Shown: positions 53,901 through 63,148 of the stretch, one piece after another
How positions within the stretch are numbered: position 1 is the stretch's first letter
How the letters are laid out: the number at the start of each line of letters is the position of its first letter
Source of the DNA: an uncultured Dyadobacter sp.
GTDB taxonomy: Bacteria > Bacteroidota > Bacteroidia > Cytophagales > Spirosomataceae
Direction: 5' to 3'
NCBI RefSeq assembly: GCF_946482605.1
Contig: NZ_CAMLSE010000007.1
Coordinates: 124,001-188,000 of the forward strand
Length of the DNA stretch: 64,000 bases
Position numbers and translations under genes: made by a program
Notes under the pieces: model-generated
What the model saw: the letters and a program-made list of their open reading frames with translations, nothing else
The model's database searches: none
What the model was told of the DNA's origin: nothing

Positions 53901-54827
53901 ATGATCGATTTATCTGTCATCATTTTAACACACAACGAATCCAAGCACATCGGCCGGTGCATCCAAAGCCTGCTTCCGATTACCGACAAGATCTTCATCG
54001 TGGACTCATTCTCCACCGATGACACGGTTGCGATCGCTGAGCGGTTGGGGGCTACCGTAATACAGAATCCCTGGGTTTCCTATGCCTTTCAGTTTAACCA
54101 CGGAATCCGGAATAATCCCTTCCAGACCCAATGGCTGATGCGGATGGACGCCGACGAGTACATTACGCCGGAACTTGCCGCGGAATTGAATGCATCCATT
54201 CAACAGGTACCCGAAAATGTTTCAGGATTGTATGTCAAAAGAAGGGTCATTTTTATGGAGAAGTGGATCCGCCGCGGCGGCTACTACCCCATTTGGCTGC
54301 TTCGGGTGTGGCGCAGAGGACTGGGGATCTGCGAAGAGCTGTGGATGGACGAGCATATCAAGCTCAGCAGCGGAACGACGGCTCAACTCCAGCACGACAT
54401 TGTTGACCATAATCTTAACAATCTCACGTGGTGGACACAAAAGCATAATAATTACGCAATCAGGGAGGTTATCGACCTGTTGAACATAAAATATAACTTT
54501 GACAGTAAAGAAACGGTCGAACCGAGTTTCTGGGGAAGTCAGGAGCAGCGGACCCGTTTTTTGAAGGTCAAGTACGCAGGCATGCCGCTCTTTACCAGGC
54601 CATTTATCTATTTCAGCTATCGCTATTTTCTGAAAGGCGGCTTTCTGGATGGAACAAAAGGGCTCATATGGCACGTTTTACAAGGGTTTTGGTACCGGTT
54701 TCTGGTGGATGCCAAGATCTTCGAGGTTTACCATCGGGCGGGCCGGGACAAAGACGCTATCGTAACACATTTCAGGACAGAATATGGAAAAGACCTCAGG
54801 AACCCAAACCAATCTGTCCGGATATGA
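53901..54827 (+). CDS. Glycosyltransferase family 2
   Basis: A 308-residue protein starting at ATG 53901 (MIDLSVIILTHNESKHIGRC); the longer frame begins with TTG. GT-A fold: FIVDSFSTDDT, then the metal-binding DxD in LMRMDADEYI. The C-terminal half (about 190-290) is helical and basic, as in the WaaE/KdtX-like branch, with FIYFSYRYFLKGGFLDGTKG. It overlaps the next gene by 44 nt, which suggests coupled translation. Confidence 0.92.
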   Translation: MIDLSVIILTHNESKHIGRCIQSLLPITDKIFIVDSFSTDDTVAIAERLGATVIQNPWVSYAFQFNHGIRNNPFQTQWLMRMDADEYITPELAAELNASIQQVPENVSGLYVKRRVIFMEKWIRRGGYYPIWLLRVWRRGLGICEELWMDEHIKLSSGTTAQLQHDIVDHNLNNLTWWTQKHNNYAIREVIDLLNIKYNFDSKETVEPSFWGSQEQRTRFLKVKYAGMPLFTRPFIYFSYRYFLKGGFLDGTKGLIWHVLQGFWYRFLVDAKIFEVYHRAGRDKDAIVTHFRTEYGKDLRNPNQSVRI

Positions 54828-55350
54828 CAACAGCTGGTACCGGCCGGGCGGCTACGCCAAGCTGATCACCTGGTACCTGCTTAACCGGCTGTTCATCCAC
54901 ACACACATTCCGTATCCTTCGACATTCAAAGTAGCACTGCTGCGGATGTTTGGTGCGCAGATCGGGCGGGGTGTTGTGATCAAACCCAAGGTGAACGTCA
55001 AGTATCCCTGGTTCCTGCACATAGGTGATCATGTCTGGATAGGCGAAGAGGTGTGGATTGACAACCTCACTTTGGTGACAATCGAATCAAATGCCTGTCT
55101 TTCCCAGGGAGCCATGTTATTGACAGGCAATCACAATTACCGGAAAAGCACATTTGACCTGATCGTGAAGCCGATAACGCTGAGAAGCGGCTCCTGGATC
55201 GGTGCCAAGGCGACGGTCTGTCCCGGTGTGCAAGTAGGCTCGCACGCGGTGCTCACGGTCGGTTCGATCGCCACATCTCATCTGGAGGCTTACGGGATTT
55301 ACCAGGGAAATCCGGCAAAATACGTTAAAACAAGAACAATAAACCCTTGA
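54784..55350 (+). CDS. WcaF-like hexapeptide acetyltransferase
   Basis: A 188-residue left-handed beta-helix protein. Hexapeptide turns run from about 60 (IGRGVVIKPKVNVKYP, IGDHVWIGEEVWIDNLTLV) to 165, with the catalytic His in TGNHNYRKSTFDL. The N-terminal part (WYLLNRLFIHTHIPYPSTF) matches the colanic-acid WcaF group. It adds an acetyl group from acetyl-CoA to a sugar of the glycan. The ATG at 54784 lies inside the preceding gene. Confidence 0.9.
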   Translation: MEKTSGTQTNLSGYDNSWYRPGGYAKLITWYLLNRLFIHTHIPYPSTFKVALLRMFGAQIGRGVVIKPKVNVKYPWFLHIGDHVWIGEEVWIDNLTLVTIESNACLSQGAMLLTGNHNYRKSTFDLIVKPITLRSGSWIGAKATVCPGVQVGSHAVLTVGSIATSHLEAYGIYQGNPAKYVKTRTINP

Positions 55351-56090
55351 AAGTTAGCATACTGACCGTTGTTTATAATGGTGCTCCGACGATCCGGCAT
55401 TGTATAGATTCTGTTCTCGGACAGGACTATCCGGATATCGAATACATTGTCGTCGATGGTAATTCAAAAGACGGCACACAGGAAATCGTAAAATCCTATG
55501 GCGACCGGATCGCCCGGTTTATCAGCGAACCCGACGCCGGAATTTACGATGCGATGAACAAGGGCATACAATTGGCAACGGGAGATGTCATAGGAATATT
55601 GAATGCAGATGATTTTTATGCTTATCCATCGGTGGTAAGCGACGTCTCCCGGGCACTGGAATCCAGCGACATTCAGGCTTCCTACGGTGATCTTGAATAT
55701 ATTGATGCAAACGATGCAACGATTGTCAGGAGAAAGTGGGTCTCTGGTGCATATAAGCTCGGCTCTTTTCTCGACGGCTGGATGCCTCCGCACCCTACCT
55801 TCTTTGTGAAGAGAGAGGTTTATGAAGCATTCGGAAAATTCAGGCTGGACCTGGGAAGTGCCGCCGACTATGAGTTGATGCTGCGATTTGTTCACGGTGA
55901 AGGAATCCGGCTTGCTTACCTGCCGAAGGTGCTCGTCAAGATGCGTGCAGGAGGAGTCAGCAACAGCAATTTAAAAAACAGACTAGCGGCGAACCGGAAT
56001 GACCGCCTGGCGTGGAAGGTTAATAATTTAAAACCGAGATTCTACACACTATGGTTAAAACCTTTGAGAAAAATTGTACAATTTATTTGA
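55347..56090 (+). CDS. Glycosyltransferase family 2 (WcaE-like), TTG start
   Basis: A 247-residue protein. The GT-A fold opens immediately with KVSILTVVYNGAPTIRHCID, so the only possible start is the TTG at 55347, which overlaps the previous stop as TTGA. Other landmarks are VVDGNSKDGT, EPDAGIYDAMNKGI and the NADD metal motif. It resembles WcaE-type transferases of exopolysaccharide loci. It is the sixth gene of the run; 148 nt separate it from the WecA-like gene. Confidence 0.92.
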   Translation: MKVSILTVVYNGAPTIRHCIDSVLGQDYPDIEYIVVDGNSKDGTQEIVKSYGDRIARFISEPDAGIYDAMNKGIQLATGDVIGILNADDFYAYPSVVSDVSRALESSDIQASYGDLEYIDANDATIVRRKWVSGAYKLGSFLDGWMPPHPTFFVKREVYEAFGKFRLDLGSAADYELMLRFVHGEGIRLAYLPKVLVKMRAGGVSNSNLKNRLAANRNDRLAWKVNNLKPRFYTLWLKPLRKIVQFI

Positions 56091-56238
56091 ATACACCAAC
56101 CCTATCCGACCCAGGGAGCCATACAGTAAATATTTTATATTCAACCGTTTGCACATTTCAATTAATGGTTTATATTTCGATATTTGAATCAGGGATTTTC
56201 CCGCAACTCGACGGCACTGCACTAATTTGACAGACACT

Positions 56239-57429
56239 ATGGAACTACAACTACCACTGCAAATACTGACTGAGGGGAACGTCAGCAACATTATCCACCA
56301 CGATGTGTATCAATGCCTTCTTTCCTTTCTGATTGCGTGCTTTTTGTCTATCATCTCGATTCCGATCATCATTAACCTCTCAAACCTGCTGCACCTGACC
56401 GCCAAGCCGGGTTTCAGAAGTTCTCATGAAACAGAAACCCCCACTTTGGGAGGTATTGCCATCTTTGCCGCCACCCTGATCGCTTATTTTCTCTGGCCAC
56501 ATTCGGAAAATATCCTGGATTCCAACCTGATCAGCCTGGCCATGACGGGGGTAATCATACTCTTCTTCCTGGGTATCAAAGACGACATCCTGGCGGTGGA
56601 TCCCACCAAAAAGTTAATCATTCAGATCTTCGCGTCCTTGATCCTGGTGGCGATGGGCAATTTCAAGGTTGATAACTTTTACGGCATATTCGGTATTCAC
56701 GGCGTTTCGGATTTCATCAGCATTCCGCTTACCGTCTTTATCTTCATCGCCATCATCAATGCCATTAACCTCATCGACGGCATCGACGGTCTGGCGGGGG
56801 GGATCAGTCTCATTGCCGGGCTCGGCTTTGGTATCTGGTTCATACTCAACGACCATTTCTCATTTGGCTGCCTTGCGTTTGCAATGTCGGGCTCGCTTTT
56901 AGGGTTTCTTCGGTTCAATTTTTCAAAGACCAGCAAGATTTTCATGGGAGATACCGGGTCGCTGATCGTCGGCTACCTGCTCTCGATCTTCGCTGTCGAG
57001 TTCCTCTCGCTGAACGTCGGTTATCTGCATGATCCCAATGCCTATTTCAATGCACCGATCATTGTGATGGTGCTGCTGATCGTTCCTATTTTCGACACGC
57101 TGCGGGTATTCATCGTACGTATTTTCAAAGGCGGCTCACCCTTCATTGCCGACCGTAACCATATGCACCACATCCTGATCGACAACGGGCTTAACCATTT
57201 CTGGGCATCATTTACCCTCTGGATGGTAACAATCGTCAATACAGGGCTGTTCTTTACTTTCCATGGCAATATTACCAACACCGCATCGATGTACATTTAT
57301 ATTGCGATGTTCGGTTTGTATATGGTCTTTGCCTATTTTCTCAAGAAACGGGTGGCTACGGTTAAAGCGCGGAAAAAATTGGCAAAGAGCCCTTCATTCA
57401 GCGACGACGATCTTTCTACCTTCCAATAA
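56239..57429 (+). CDS. WecA/MraY-like undecaprenyl-phosphate sugar-1-phosphate transferase
   Basis: A 396-residue multi-pass membrane protein starting at ATG 56239 (the longer frame uses TTG). Family motifs are LGIKDDILAVDPTKKL, NAINLIDGIDGLAGG, MGDTGSL, and the C-terminal loop ADRNHMHHIL. It puts a sugar phosphate (GlcNAc-1-P in WecA) on the lipid carrier at the inner membrane, starting a glycan repeat. In this position it fits as the initiating enzyme for the glycosyltransferases before it, though it has its own short upstream gap and may serve other glycans. Confidence 0.93.
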   Translation: MELQLPLQILTEGNVSNIIHHDVYQCLLSFLIACFLSIISIPIIINLSNLLHLTAKPGFRSSHETETPTLGGIAIFAATLIAYFLWPHSENILDSNLISLAMTGVIILFFLGIKDDILAVDPTKKLIIQIFASLILVAMGNFKVDNFYGIFGIHGVSDFISIPLTVFIFIAIINAINLIDGIDGLAGGISLIAGLGFGIWFILNDHFSFGCLAFAMSGSLLGFLRFNFSKTSKIFMGDTGSLIVGYLLSIFAVEFLSLNVGYLHDPNAYFNAPIIVMVLLIVPIFDTLRVFIVRIFKGGSPFIADRNHMHHILIDNGLNHFWASFTLWMVTIVNTGLFFTFHGNITNTASMYIYIAMFGLYMVFAYFLKKRVATVKARKKLAKSPSFSDDDLSTFQ

Positions 57430-57491
57430 ACCGTCTTTTCTGCCTTAGTTAGCGGTGCCAATGAAATTCCAGGAAACCCGCTCCGAATTCA

Positions 57492-57520
57492 TTGCCATGA
57501 ACCGAATGTTTGTACCTTAG
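57492..57520 (+). promoter_or_regulatory. Promoter of the malic enzyme gene
   Basis: TTG (57492-57494), an 18-nt spacer, then TACCTTAG (57513-57520), one mismatch from TAnnTTTG. It lies 23 nt before the ATG at 57544. Confidence 0.5.
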
Positions 57521-57543
57521 CACGAAACATCGTCTATTTAGGT

Positions 57544-59820
57544 ATGAATAAGAAGATCAGAAAAGAGGACGCCTTATACTACCATTCCAAGGGTAGGCCC
57601 GGCAAAATACAAGTTATCCCAACTAAAGAAACCAGCACCCAGAGAGATCTTTCGCTGGCTTATTCCCCAGGTGTGGCAGAGCCCTGCCTCGAAATCGCCG
57701 AAAATGTAGAAAACGCCTATTTGTACACCGCCAAAGGCAACCTGGTGGCTGTGATCAGCAACGGGACAGCCGTACTGGGCCTCGGAGATATCGGGCCGGA
57801 AGCATCCAAACCCGTTATGGAAGGAAAAGGGCTGCTCTTCAAGATATATGCCGACATTGACGTATTTGACATAGAACTCAATACGAAAGATGTAGATGAG
57901 TTTGTCCGCACCGTCAAAATTCTGGAACCGACTTTCGGTGGTGTCAATCTCGAAGACATCAAAGCCCCCGAATGCTTTGAGATAGAAGCCCGGCTTAAAA
58001 AGGAGCTGAATATCCCCGTCATGCACGACGACCAGCACGGCACGGCTATTATCAGCGCGGCCGCGATGCTGAACGCATTGATACTCGTCGAGAAAAAGAT
58101 CGAGGACATCCGCATTGTGGTGTCCGGGGCGGGTGCCTCCGCCGTGTCTTGTACCAAGCTGTATCTAGCTTTGGGCGCAACCCCGAAAAATATCGCCATG
58201 TTCGACACCAAAGGCCACATTCACAATGGCCGCACGGACCTGAGCGACATGAAAAAGCAGTTTGCGACAGATGTATCGTTTGGTTCGCTGGAAGAAGCCA
58301 TGAAGGGCGCCGATCTGTTCCTGGGGCTCTCCACTGCCGACATCGTGTCTAAGGATATGGTCAAATCCATGGCCAAAGATCCGATCGTTCTCGCGATGGC
58401 CAATCCTAATCCTGAAATCCCCTACCCTGATGCCGTCGAGGCACGCGAAGACGTGATCATGGCTACGGGCCGCTCGGACTATCCTAACCAGGTCAATAAC
58501 GTGCTGGGCTTCCCGTACATATTCAGAGGCGCCCTCGATGTACGTGCGACCGAAATTAACGAGGAAATGAAGCTGGCAGCTGTGCACGCGCTGGCCGACC
58601 TTGCCAAAAAGCCTGTGCCGGATATTGTCAACCTTGCTTACAATGAAACCAACATCGTTTTTGGCAAAAACTACATTATTCCCAAGCCCGTCGACCCGCG
58701 ACTGCTGACCACCGTCGCACCTGCTGTGGCGAAGGCAGCCATTGCGACCGGCGTTGCCCGCAGGGTCATTACAGACTGGGACGCGTACGAACAAGAGCTG
58801 TCGAGCAGGCTGGGCCGCAATGAGCAGATCTCGCGGGTAATCCTGAACAAAGCTAAACTGGCTCCGAAAAGGGTCGTTTTTGCGGATGCGGAAAACATCC
58901 AGGTGCTGCGCGCAGCGCAGCAGGTGCGCGATGAAGGCATTGCGATCCCCATTCTGCTGGGAAGCAAGGAAACGATCCTGCATCTGATCAAAGAAAGCAA
59001 ACTGGACCTGAACGATGTTTCGATCGTCGATCCGCGAGCCGACGAAAGTGAGCCTATGATCGAGACCTATGCCGCCAAACTGTACGACAAACGGAAACGG
59101 AAAGGACTTACCCCTATCGAGGCACGCCGGACGATGTATTTCAAAAGCTACTTCGGTTCGATGATGGTCGAAAATGGTGAAGCCGACGCATTCATTTCAG
59201 GCTTAACCCGGACTTATCCTGATACGATCCGCCCGGCATTGCACGTGATCGGAAAGCAGGAAGGTGTAGATAAGGTGGCCGGGATGTACATCCTGCTCAC
59301 GCCCAAAGGCCCGCTGTTCTTTTCAGATACCACGGTCAATCTGGACCCTACTGTGGACGAAATAGTGGAAATCACAGAACTGACGGCCAAAGCGGTAGAG
59401 CGCTTCAATATTCAGCCTCGCATTGCATTGGTGACTTACGCCAACTACGGCAGCGCCCAGGGAGCGGATGCGAACAAAATGCGGGAGGCCACGGCCATCC
59501 TCAAAAAACGCAACCCATCCATGATCGTCGAGGGCGAAATGCAGGCACACCTTGCATTCAACACGACTTTGTTAAAAGAAAACCATCCGTTTAGTGATCT
59601 GGTCGACGGTGGCGCCAATACGTTGATATTCCCTAATCTTTCAGCCAGTAACGTTGCTTACAACCTGTTGAAGGAGGCTGCGGAGCTCGAAACCATCGGA
59701 CCGATCCTGCTGGGGCTCAAAAAGCCTGTGCACGTACTGCAATTGGGCAGCTCGGTACGGGAGATTGTCAACATGGTCGCGATCGCTGTGGTGGAAGCAC
59801 AGATGAAGGGCGGACAATAG
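57544..59820 (+). CDS. maeB: NADP-dependent malic enzyme (MaeB type, with phosphotransacetylase-like domain)
   Basis: A 758-residue protein. The malic domain (about 1-160, LAYSPGVAEPCLEIAENVEN, MHDDQHGTAIISAAAMLN) and the NAD(P)-binding domain (about 165-410, IRIVVSGAGASAVSCTKLYL) come first. The C-terminal 330 residues form a phosphotransacetylase-like domain (KRVVFADAENIQVLRAAQQV). It decarboxylates malate to pyruvate with NADP+ reduction. In MaeB enzymes the PTA-like part is not catalytic for acetyl-P and mainly regulates. Length is normal. Confidence 0.95.
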   Translation: MNKKIRKEDALYYHSKGRPGKIQVIPTKETSTQRDLSLAYSPGVAEPCLEIAENVENAYLYTAKGNLVAVISNGTAVLGLGDIGPEASKPVMEGKGLLFKIYADIDVFDIELNTKDVDEFVRTVKILEPTFGGVNLEDIKAPECFEIEARLKKELNIPVMHDDQHGTAIISAAAMLNALILVEKKIEDIRIVVSGAGASAVSCTKLYLALGATPKNIAMFDTKGHIHNGRTDLSDMKKQFATDVSFGSLEEAMKGADLFLGLSTADIVSKDMVKSMAKDPIVLAMANPNPEIPYPDAVEAREDVIMATGRSDYPNQVNNVLGFPYIFRGALDVRATEINEEMKLAAVHALADLAKKPVPDIVNLAYNETNIVFGKNYIIPKPVDPRLLTTVAPAVAKAAIATGVARRVITDWDAYEQELSSRLGRNEQISRVILNKAKLAPKRVVFADAENIQVLRAAQQVRDEGIAIPILLGSKETILHLIKESKLDLNDVSIVDPRADESEPMIETYAAKLYDKRKRKGLTPIEARRTMYFKSYFGSMMVENGEADAFISGLTRTYPDTIRPALHVIGKQEGVDKVAGMYILLTPKGPLFFSDTTVNLDPTVDEIVEITELTAKAVERFNIQPRIALVTYANYGSAQGADANKMREATAILKKRNPSMIVEGEMQAHLAFNTTLLKENHPFSDLVDGGANTLIFPNLSASNVAYNLLKEAAELETIGPILLGLKKPVHVLQLGSSVREIVNMVAIAVVEAQMKGGQ

Positions 59821-59849
59821 GGCGCAGGAAGTCATATCCCAAGGCCAGA

Positions 59850-59887
59850 AAAAACAGGGAAGAGGCGTTTGTCTCTTCCCTGTTTTT
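59850..59887. terminator. Bidirectional terminator between maeB and the GH2 gene
   Basis: A 15-bp stem, AAAAACAGGGAAGAG (59850-59864) with CTCTTCCCTGTTTTT (59873-59887), around an 8-nt loop. The A and T ends give T runs on both strands, serving both convergent genes. Confidence 0.9.
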
Positions 59888-59902
59888 GATTAAAAACATC
59901 CT

Positions 59903-61765
59903 CTACGGTTTCAGCTTCACAAAAGAAGGATCGTAGAGCTTCGAATGGATCTGTTTCAGCTTCGCTTCCGGAAACTTGACCACCTTGCGGTCATAAGTCA
60001 TCAAACCATTGATCTCTACTTCTACATCGGTGGTTTGCGTGTAAACTGCCGCCGACAACCCCTTCCGTATCAGCGGTTCGAAACGGTTGATAAAAGTCTC
60101 ATAGCGATTGTAGAGCTCCTGCTGGCTCTTAAAGCTCTGGTAACCCCAGTTATCCTTCTGCTGCCAGGTATGCTGGTCTACCGGCAATCCGAGGCCACCG
60201 AACTCACCGAGCACGATGATCTGTTTAGCGCCGAAAAGATCCGGCCGCGGCATGACCGGAGCGGGGTAATTGTGCATATCAATAATGTGGCCAACGGGAT
60301 GAAAATTACCGCCGCTCGCACTATTGACTAATCTGGACGGATCATATTGCATCGTCCAGTTCGTAATCTCCTCCGTTTTAAACTGGCCCCAGGCTTCATT
60401 GAACGGCACCCACACGACGATCGACGGGAAGAAACGATTGGCATCGATGATGGCCTTCCATTCTGTCTTGTAAATATTCTCCGATTCCGGCGTTCTGTCC
60501 TTGTCAGTTTCGTTTCCGGTAATGCCGGGACGTTGCTCCCAGTTGTTTCCCATATCACCGCTAGGCATATCCTGCCACACCAGCATGCCTAATTCATCGC
60601 AATACCGATACCAGCGTGCAGGCTCCACTTTGACATGCTTCCTGATCATATTGAAACCCATTTCCTTGGTTTTGATAATATCAAATTTGAGGGCTTCGTC
60701 CGTCGGCGCGGTGTACAGGCCGTCCGGCCACCATCCCTGGTCGAGCGGGCCGTACTGAAACAGAAATTTGTTATTCAAAGTCATGCGCTGGACCCCGTTT
60801 TCGTCGGGCTGCATCGCAATTTTACGCATTGCGGTATAGCTTTTAACCTCGTCCACGACTTTACCATTGCGTGTCAGAGTGATCGTCAGATCGTAAAGAA
60901 ATGGCGTCTCCGGCGACCACAGCTTCGGATTAGCGACATTCAAAATCGCTTCCTGATCCGGAGAAACCTCCTGTTCGGCCACCTTAGCCGAGCCATCCCA
61001 CACTGTAACCCGGACCTTATCGGCCGTGCCTGCATTGGCCACATCTGTTCGGACGGCCAAAGATTGCTTATCGATATCCGCAACGGGCTTTATGCCTGTA
61101 ACATGGCTAGTCGGAACGGTTTCCAGCCACACACTCTGCCAGATACCGGTCACGGGCGTATACCAGATCCCGTGCGGATTTTTGATCTGCTTGCCGCGCG
61201 GCTGCGGACCATCGCTGCTAGGATCCCATACTTTCACGGTAATTTCCTGCTGCTTTTTTTTCGCCAGCAAATCCGTGATATCGAAAGTGAAGGGGTCATA
61301 GCCGCCCTGGTGACTTCCTGCGGACTTGCCATTGACAAATACTTCGCACTGCCAATCTACCGCTCCGAAATGGATCAGTACGCGCTGGTCTTTGAGTTTA
61401 GGAGCAAAGTCAATGGCTCTCCGGTACCATAGCACACTGTCCTTACCGACGGTTTTACCTACGCCCGACAATGCGGATTCCACCGCGAAAGGAACGAGGA
61501 TCTGGCCATCGAAAGCCGTTGGTTTCGTTTCAGAAGCACTTTTAGGCACAATGGAGTATTCCCAAAGCCCATTAATACTCAGCCAATTTTGCCGGACCAA
61601 TTGCGGGCGCGGATACTCCGGATGAACATTTTGCGCCACAACCTTGTCCGCCCATGGACTGACGATCTTTCCCTGGACATACTTCCAGTCATTGGGCTTC
61701 TGCGCGTACGCCGGAACATAAAAGCTTCCCAGCATTGCCCCGAGGCAAAGCACTACTTTTTTCAT
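59903..61765 (-). CDS. Glycoside hydrolase family 2
   Basis: A 620-residue protein starting at ATG 61765, with a signal peptide ending near AYAQ. The order is a sugar-binding domain (about 40-225, WLSINGLWEYSIVPKSASET), an Ig-like domain and a TIM barrel. The acid/base Glu is in WVPFNEAWGQ and the nucleophile Glu in IVLGEFGGLG. GH2 enzymes cleave beta-galactosides, beta-glucuronides or beta-mannosides; the sequence does not settle which. The longer frame adds 14 residues before the signal peptide. It sits alone, without a SusCD partner in view. Confidence 0.92.
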   Translation of the reverse strand: MKKVVLCLGAMLGSFYVPAYAQKPNDWKYVQGKIVSPWADKVVAQNVHPEYPRPQLVRQNWLSINGLWEYSIVPKSASETKPTAFDGQILVPFAVESALSGVGKTVGKDSVLWYRRAIDFAPKLKDQRVLIHFGAVDWQCEVFVNGKSAGSHQGGYDPFTFDITDLLAKKKQQEITVKVWDPSSDGPQPRGKQIKNPHGIWYTPVTGIWQSVWLETVPTSHVTGIKPVADIDKQSLAVRTDVANAGTADKVRVTVWDGSAKVAEQEVSPDQEAILNVANPKLWSPETPFLYDLTITLTRNGKVVDEVKSYTAMRKIAMQPDENGVQRMTLNNKFLFQYGPLDQGWWPDGLYTAPTDEALKFDIIKTKEMGFNMIRKHVKVEPARWYRYCDELGMLVWQDMPSGDMGNNWEQRPGITGNETDKDRTPESENIYKTEWKAIIDANRFFPSIVVWVPFNEAWGQFKTEEITNWTMQYDPSRLVNSASGGNFHPVGHIIDMHNYPAPVMPRPDLFGAKQIIVLGEFGGLGLPVDQHTWQQKDNWGYQSFKSQQELYNRYETFINRFEPLIRKGLSAAVYTQTTDVEVEINGLMTYDRKVVKFPEAKLKQIHSKLYDPSFVKLKP

Positions 61766-61898
61766 GGGTGTTGTTTTCGGTTTTGAGTAATTTTTTAGTC
61801 TAAACAAACCAAAAGGAACTTCCCAAGTGGCTATACTGCATTAAAAAGGGCTTCATTAAACTTTCGCCAGCCAATCGCCCGGATAGCAGCAACCTGGA

Positions 61899-61925
61899 TT
61901 TGTAAATTTTTACTTGCTAGATTTG
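61899..61925 (+). promoter_or_regulatory. Promoter of the isoaspartyl peptidase gene
   Basis: TTTG (61899-61902), a 15-nt spacer, then TAGATTTG (61918-61925), an exact TAnnTTTG. The transcript would begin near 61932, which excludes the upstream GTG (61928) and supports the ATG at 61952. Confidence 0.5.
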
Positions 61926-61951
61926 GTATGGTTCACTCAAATTACGCACTT

Positions 61952-63016
61952 ATGAAACAGCTATTCTTTACGCTGATTACGGCATCGATGTTCGTTCCGG
62001 CAATCGCCCAGGATTTCTCCGACAAAATTACGCTCGTCATACACGGCGGCGCGGGCACTATTACCCGCGCTAACATGAGCCCCGAGAAGGAAGCAGCCTA
62101 CCGCGAGGGATTGAATCTGGCATTGGAAAAAGGCTACGCGGTGCTAAAACGGGGCGGCACGAGCGTAGAGGCGGTCGAAGCGGCGATTCATGTCATGGAA
62201 GACTCGCCGCTATTCAATGCCGGTAAAGGCGCAGTGTTCACCAACGAAGGTAAAAATGAATTGGATGCCGCCGTCATGGAAGGCAAAACGCTGAAAGCAG
62301 GAGCGGTTGCCGGCGTGACGACGATCAAGAATCCGATTTCGGCAGCGATCGCCGTCATGGAAAAGTCCCCTCATGTGATGATGGCAGGCAAGGGCGCCGA
62401 ACAATTTGCTAAGGAAAAAGGACTGGAAATCGTCGCCCCATCTTACTTCTACACTGAACCGCGTTTCAAAGCATTGCAAAAAGCGAAAGAGCAGGAAAAA
62501 ACCGAGCTCGACCACAATGCGAAAGAAGAAAAAGAGATTAAAAAAGGCCAAAAAACAGGTCTGAGAGGAGCGGAAGACCTTATTTTCACAGAAGGGAAAA
62601 AATTAGGGACGGTAGGTTGCGTGGCCCTCGACCGCTTCGGCAACCTGGCAGCGGGAACTTCTACCGGCGGAATGACCAATAAAAAATACGGACGCATCGG
62701 TGACGCGCCGATCATCGGGGCAGGTACTTATGCCAACAATGCAACCTGCGCTGTATCTGCAACCGGCCATGGCGAATACTTTATCCGCTCGGTGGTGGCC
62801 TACGACATTTCGGCCTTAATGGAATACAAAGGCATGAATTTGAAAGATGCCGCCGATGCAGTAGTGATGAAAAAGCTGGTGGAAAGAGGCGGTGAGGGTG
62901 GCATCATCGCCGTGGACCGTGCAGGTAACATTGCCATGCCCTTCAACAGCGAAGGCATGTACCGGGGCTACATCAGGAGTGACGGAAAAAGTGAAATACT
63001 GATTTACAAGGACTAA
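61952..63016 (+). CDS. Isoaspartyl peptidase/L-asparaginase (Ntn hydrolase)
   Basis: A 354-residue protein with a signal peptide (about 1-20, ending AIAQ). It is a plant-type asparaginase: IHGGAGTI near 33, then after a charged linker the autocleavage site GTVGCVALDRFGNLAAG, whose Thr is the catalytic nucleophile, and TSTGGMTNKKYGRIGDAPII. It is made as a precursor and cuts itself into two chains. It hydrolyses isoaspartyl peptides or asparagine in the periplasm. The long Lys/Glu linker (KEEKEIKKGQ) is usual for secreted Bacteroidota versions. Confidence 0.94.
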   Translation: MKQLFFTLITASMFVPAIAQDFSDKITLVIHGGAGTITRANMSPEKEAAYREGLNLALEKGYAVLKRGGTSVEAVEAAIHVMEDSPLFNAGKGAVFTNEGKNELDAAVMEGKTLKAGAVAGVTTIKNPISAAIAVMEKSPHVMMAGKGAEQFAKEKGLEIVAPSYFYTEPRFKALQKAKEQEKTELDHNAKEEKEIKKGQKTGLRGAEDLIFTEGKKLGTVGCVALDRFGNLAAGTSTGGMTNKKYGRIGDAPIIGAGTYANNATCAVSATGHGEYFIRSVVAYDISALMEYKGMNLKDAADAVVMKKLVERGGEGGIIAVDRAGNIAMPFNSEGMYRGYIRSDGKSEILIYKD

Positions 63017-63148
63017 ACAATCAAATGCTTAAAAAGCGGCTTTTTCAGCTTCATTTTTGCATTTGTTTTTAGTTACATTCCATACAAAATCAAACCCCTC
63101 GCTCGTTTTGACTCTATAATATGTAACCTACGGCATCTTTTCCTCTAT

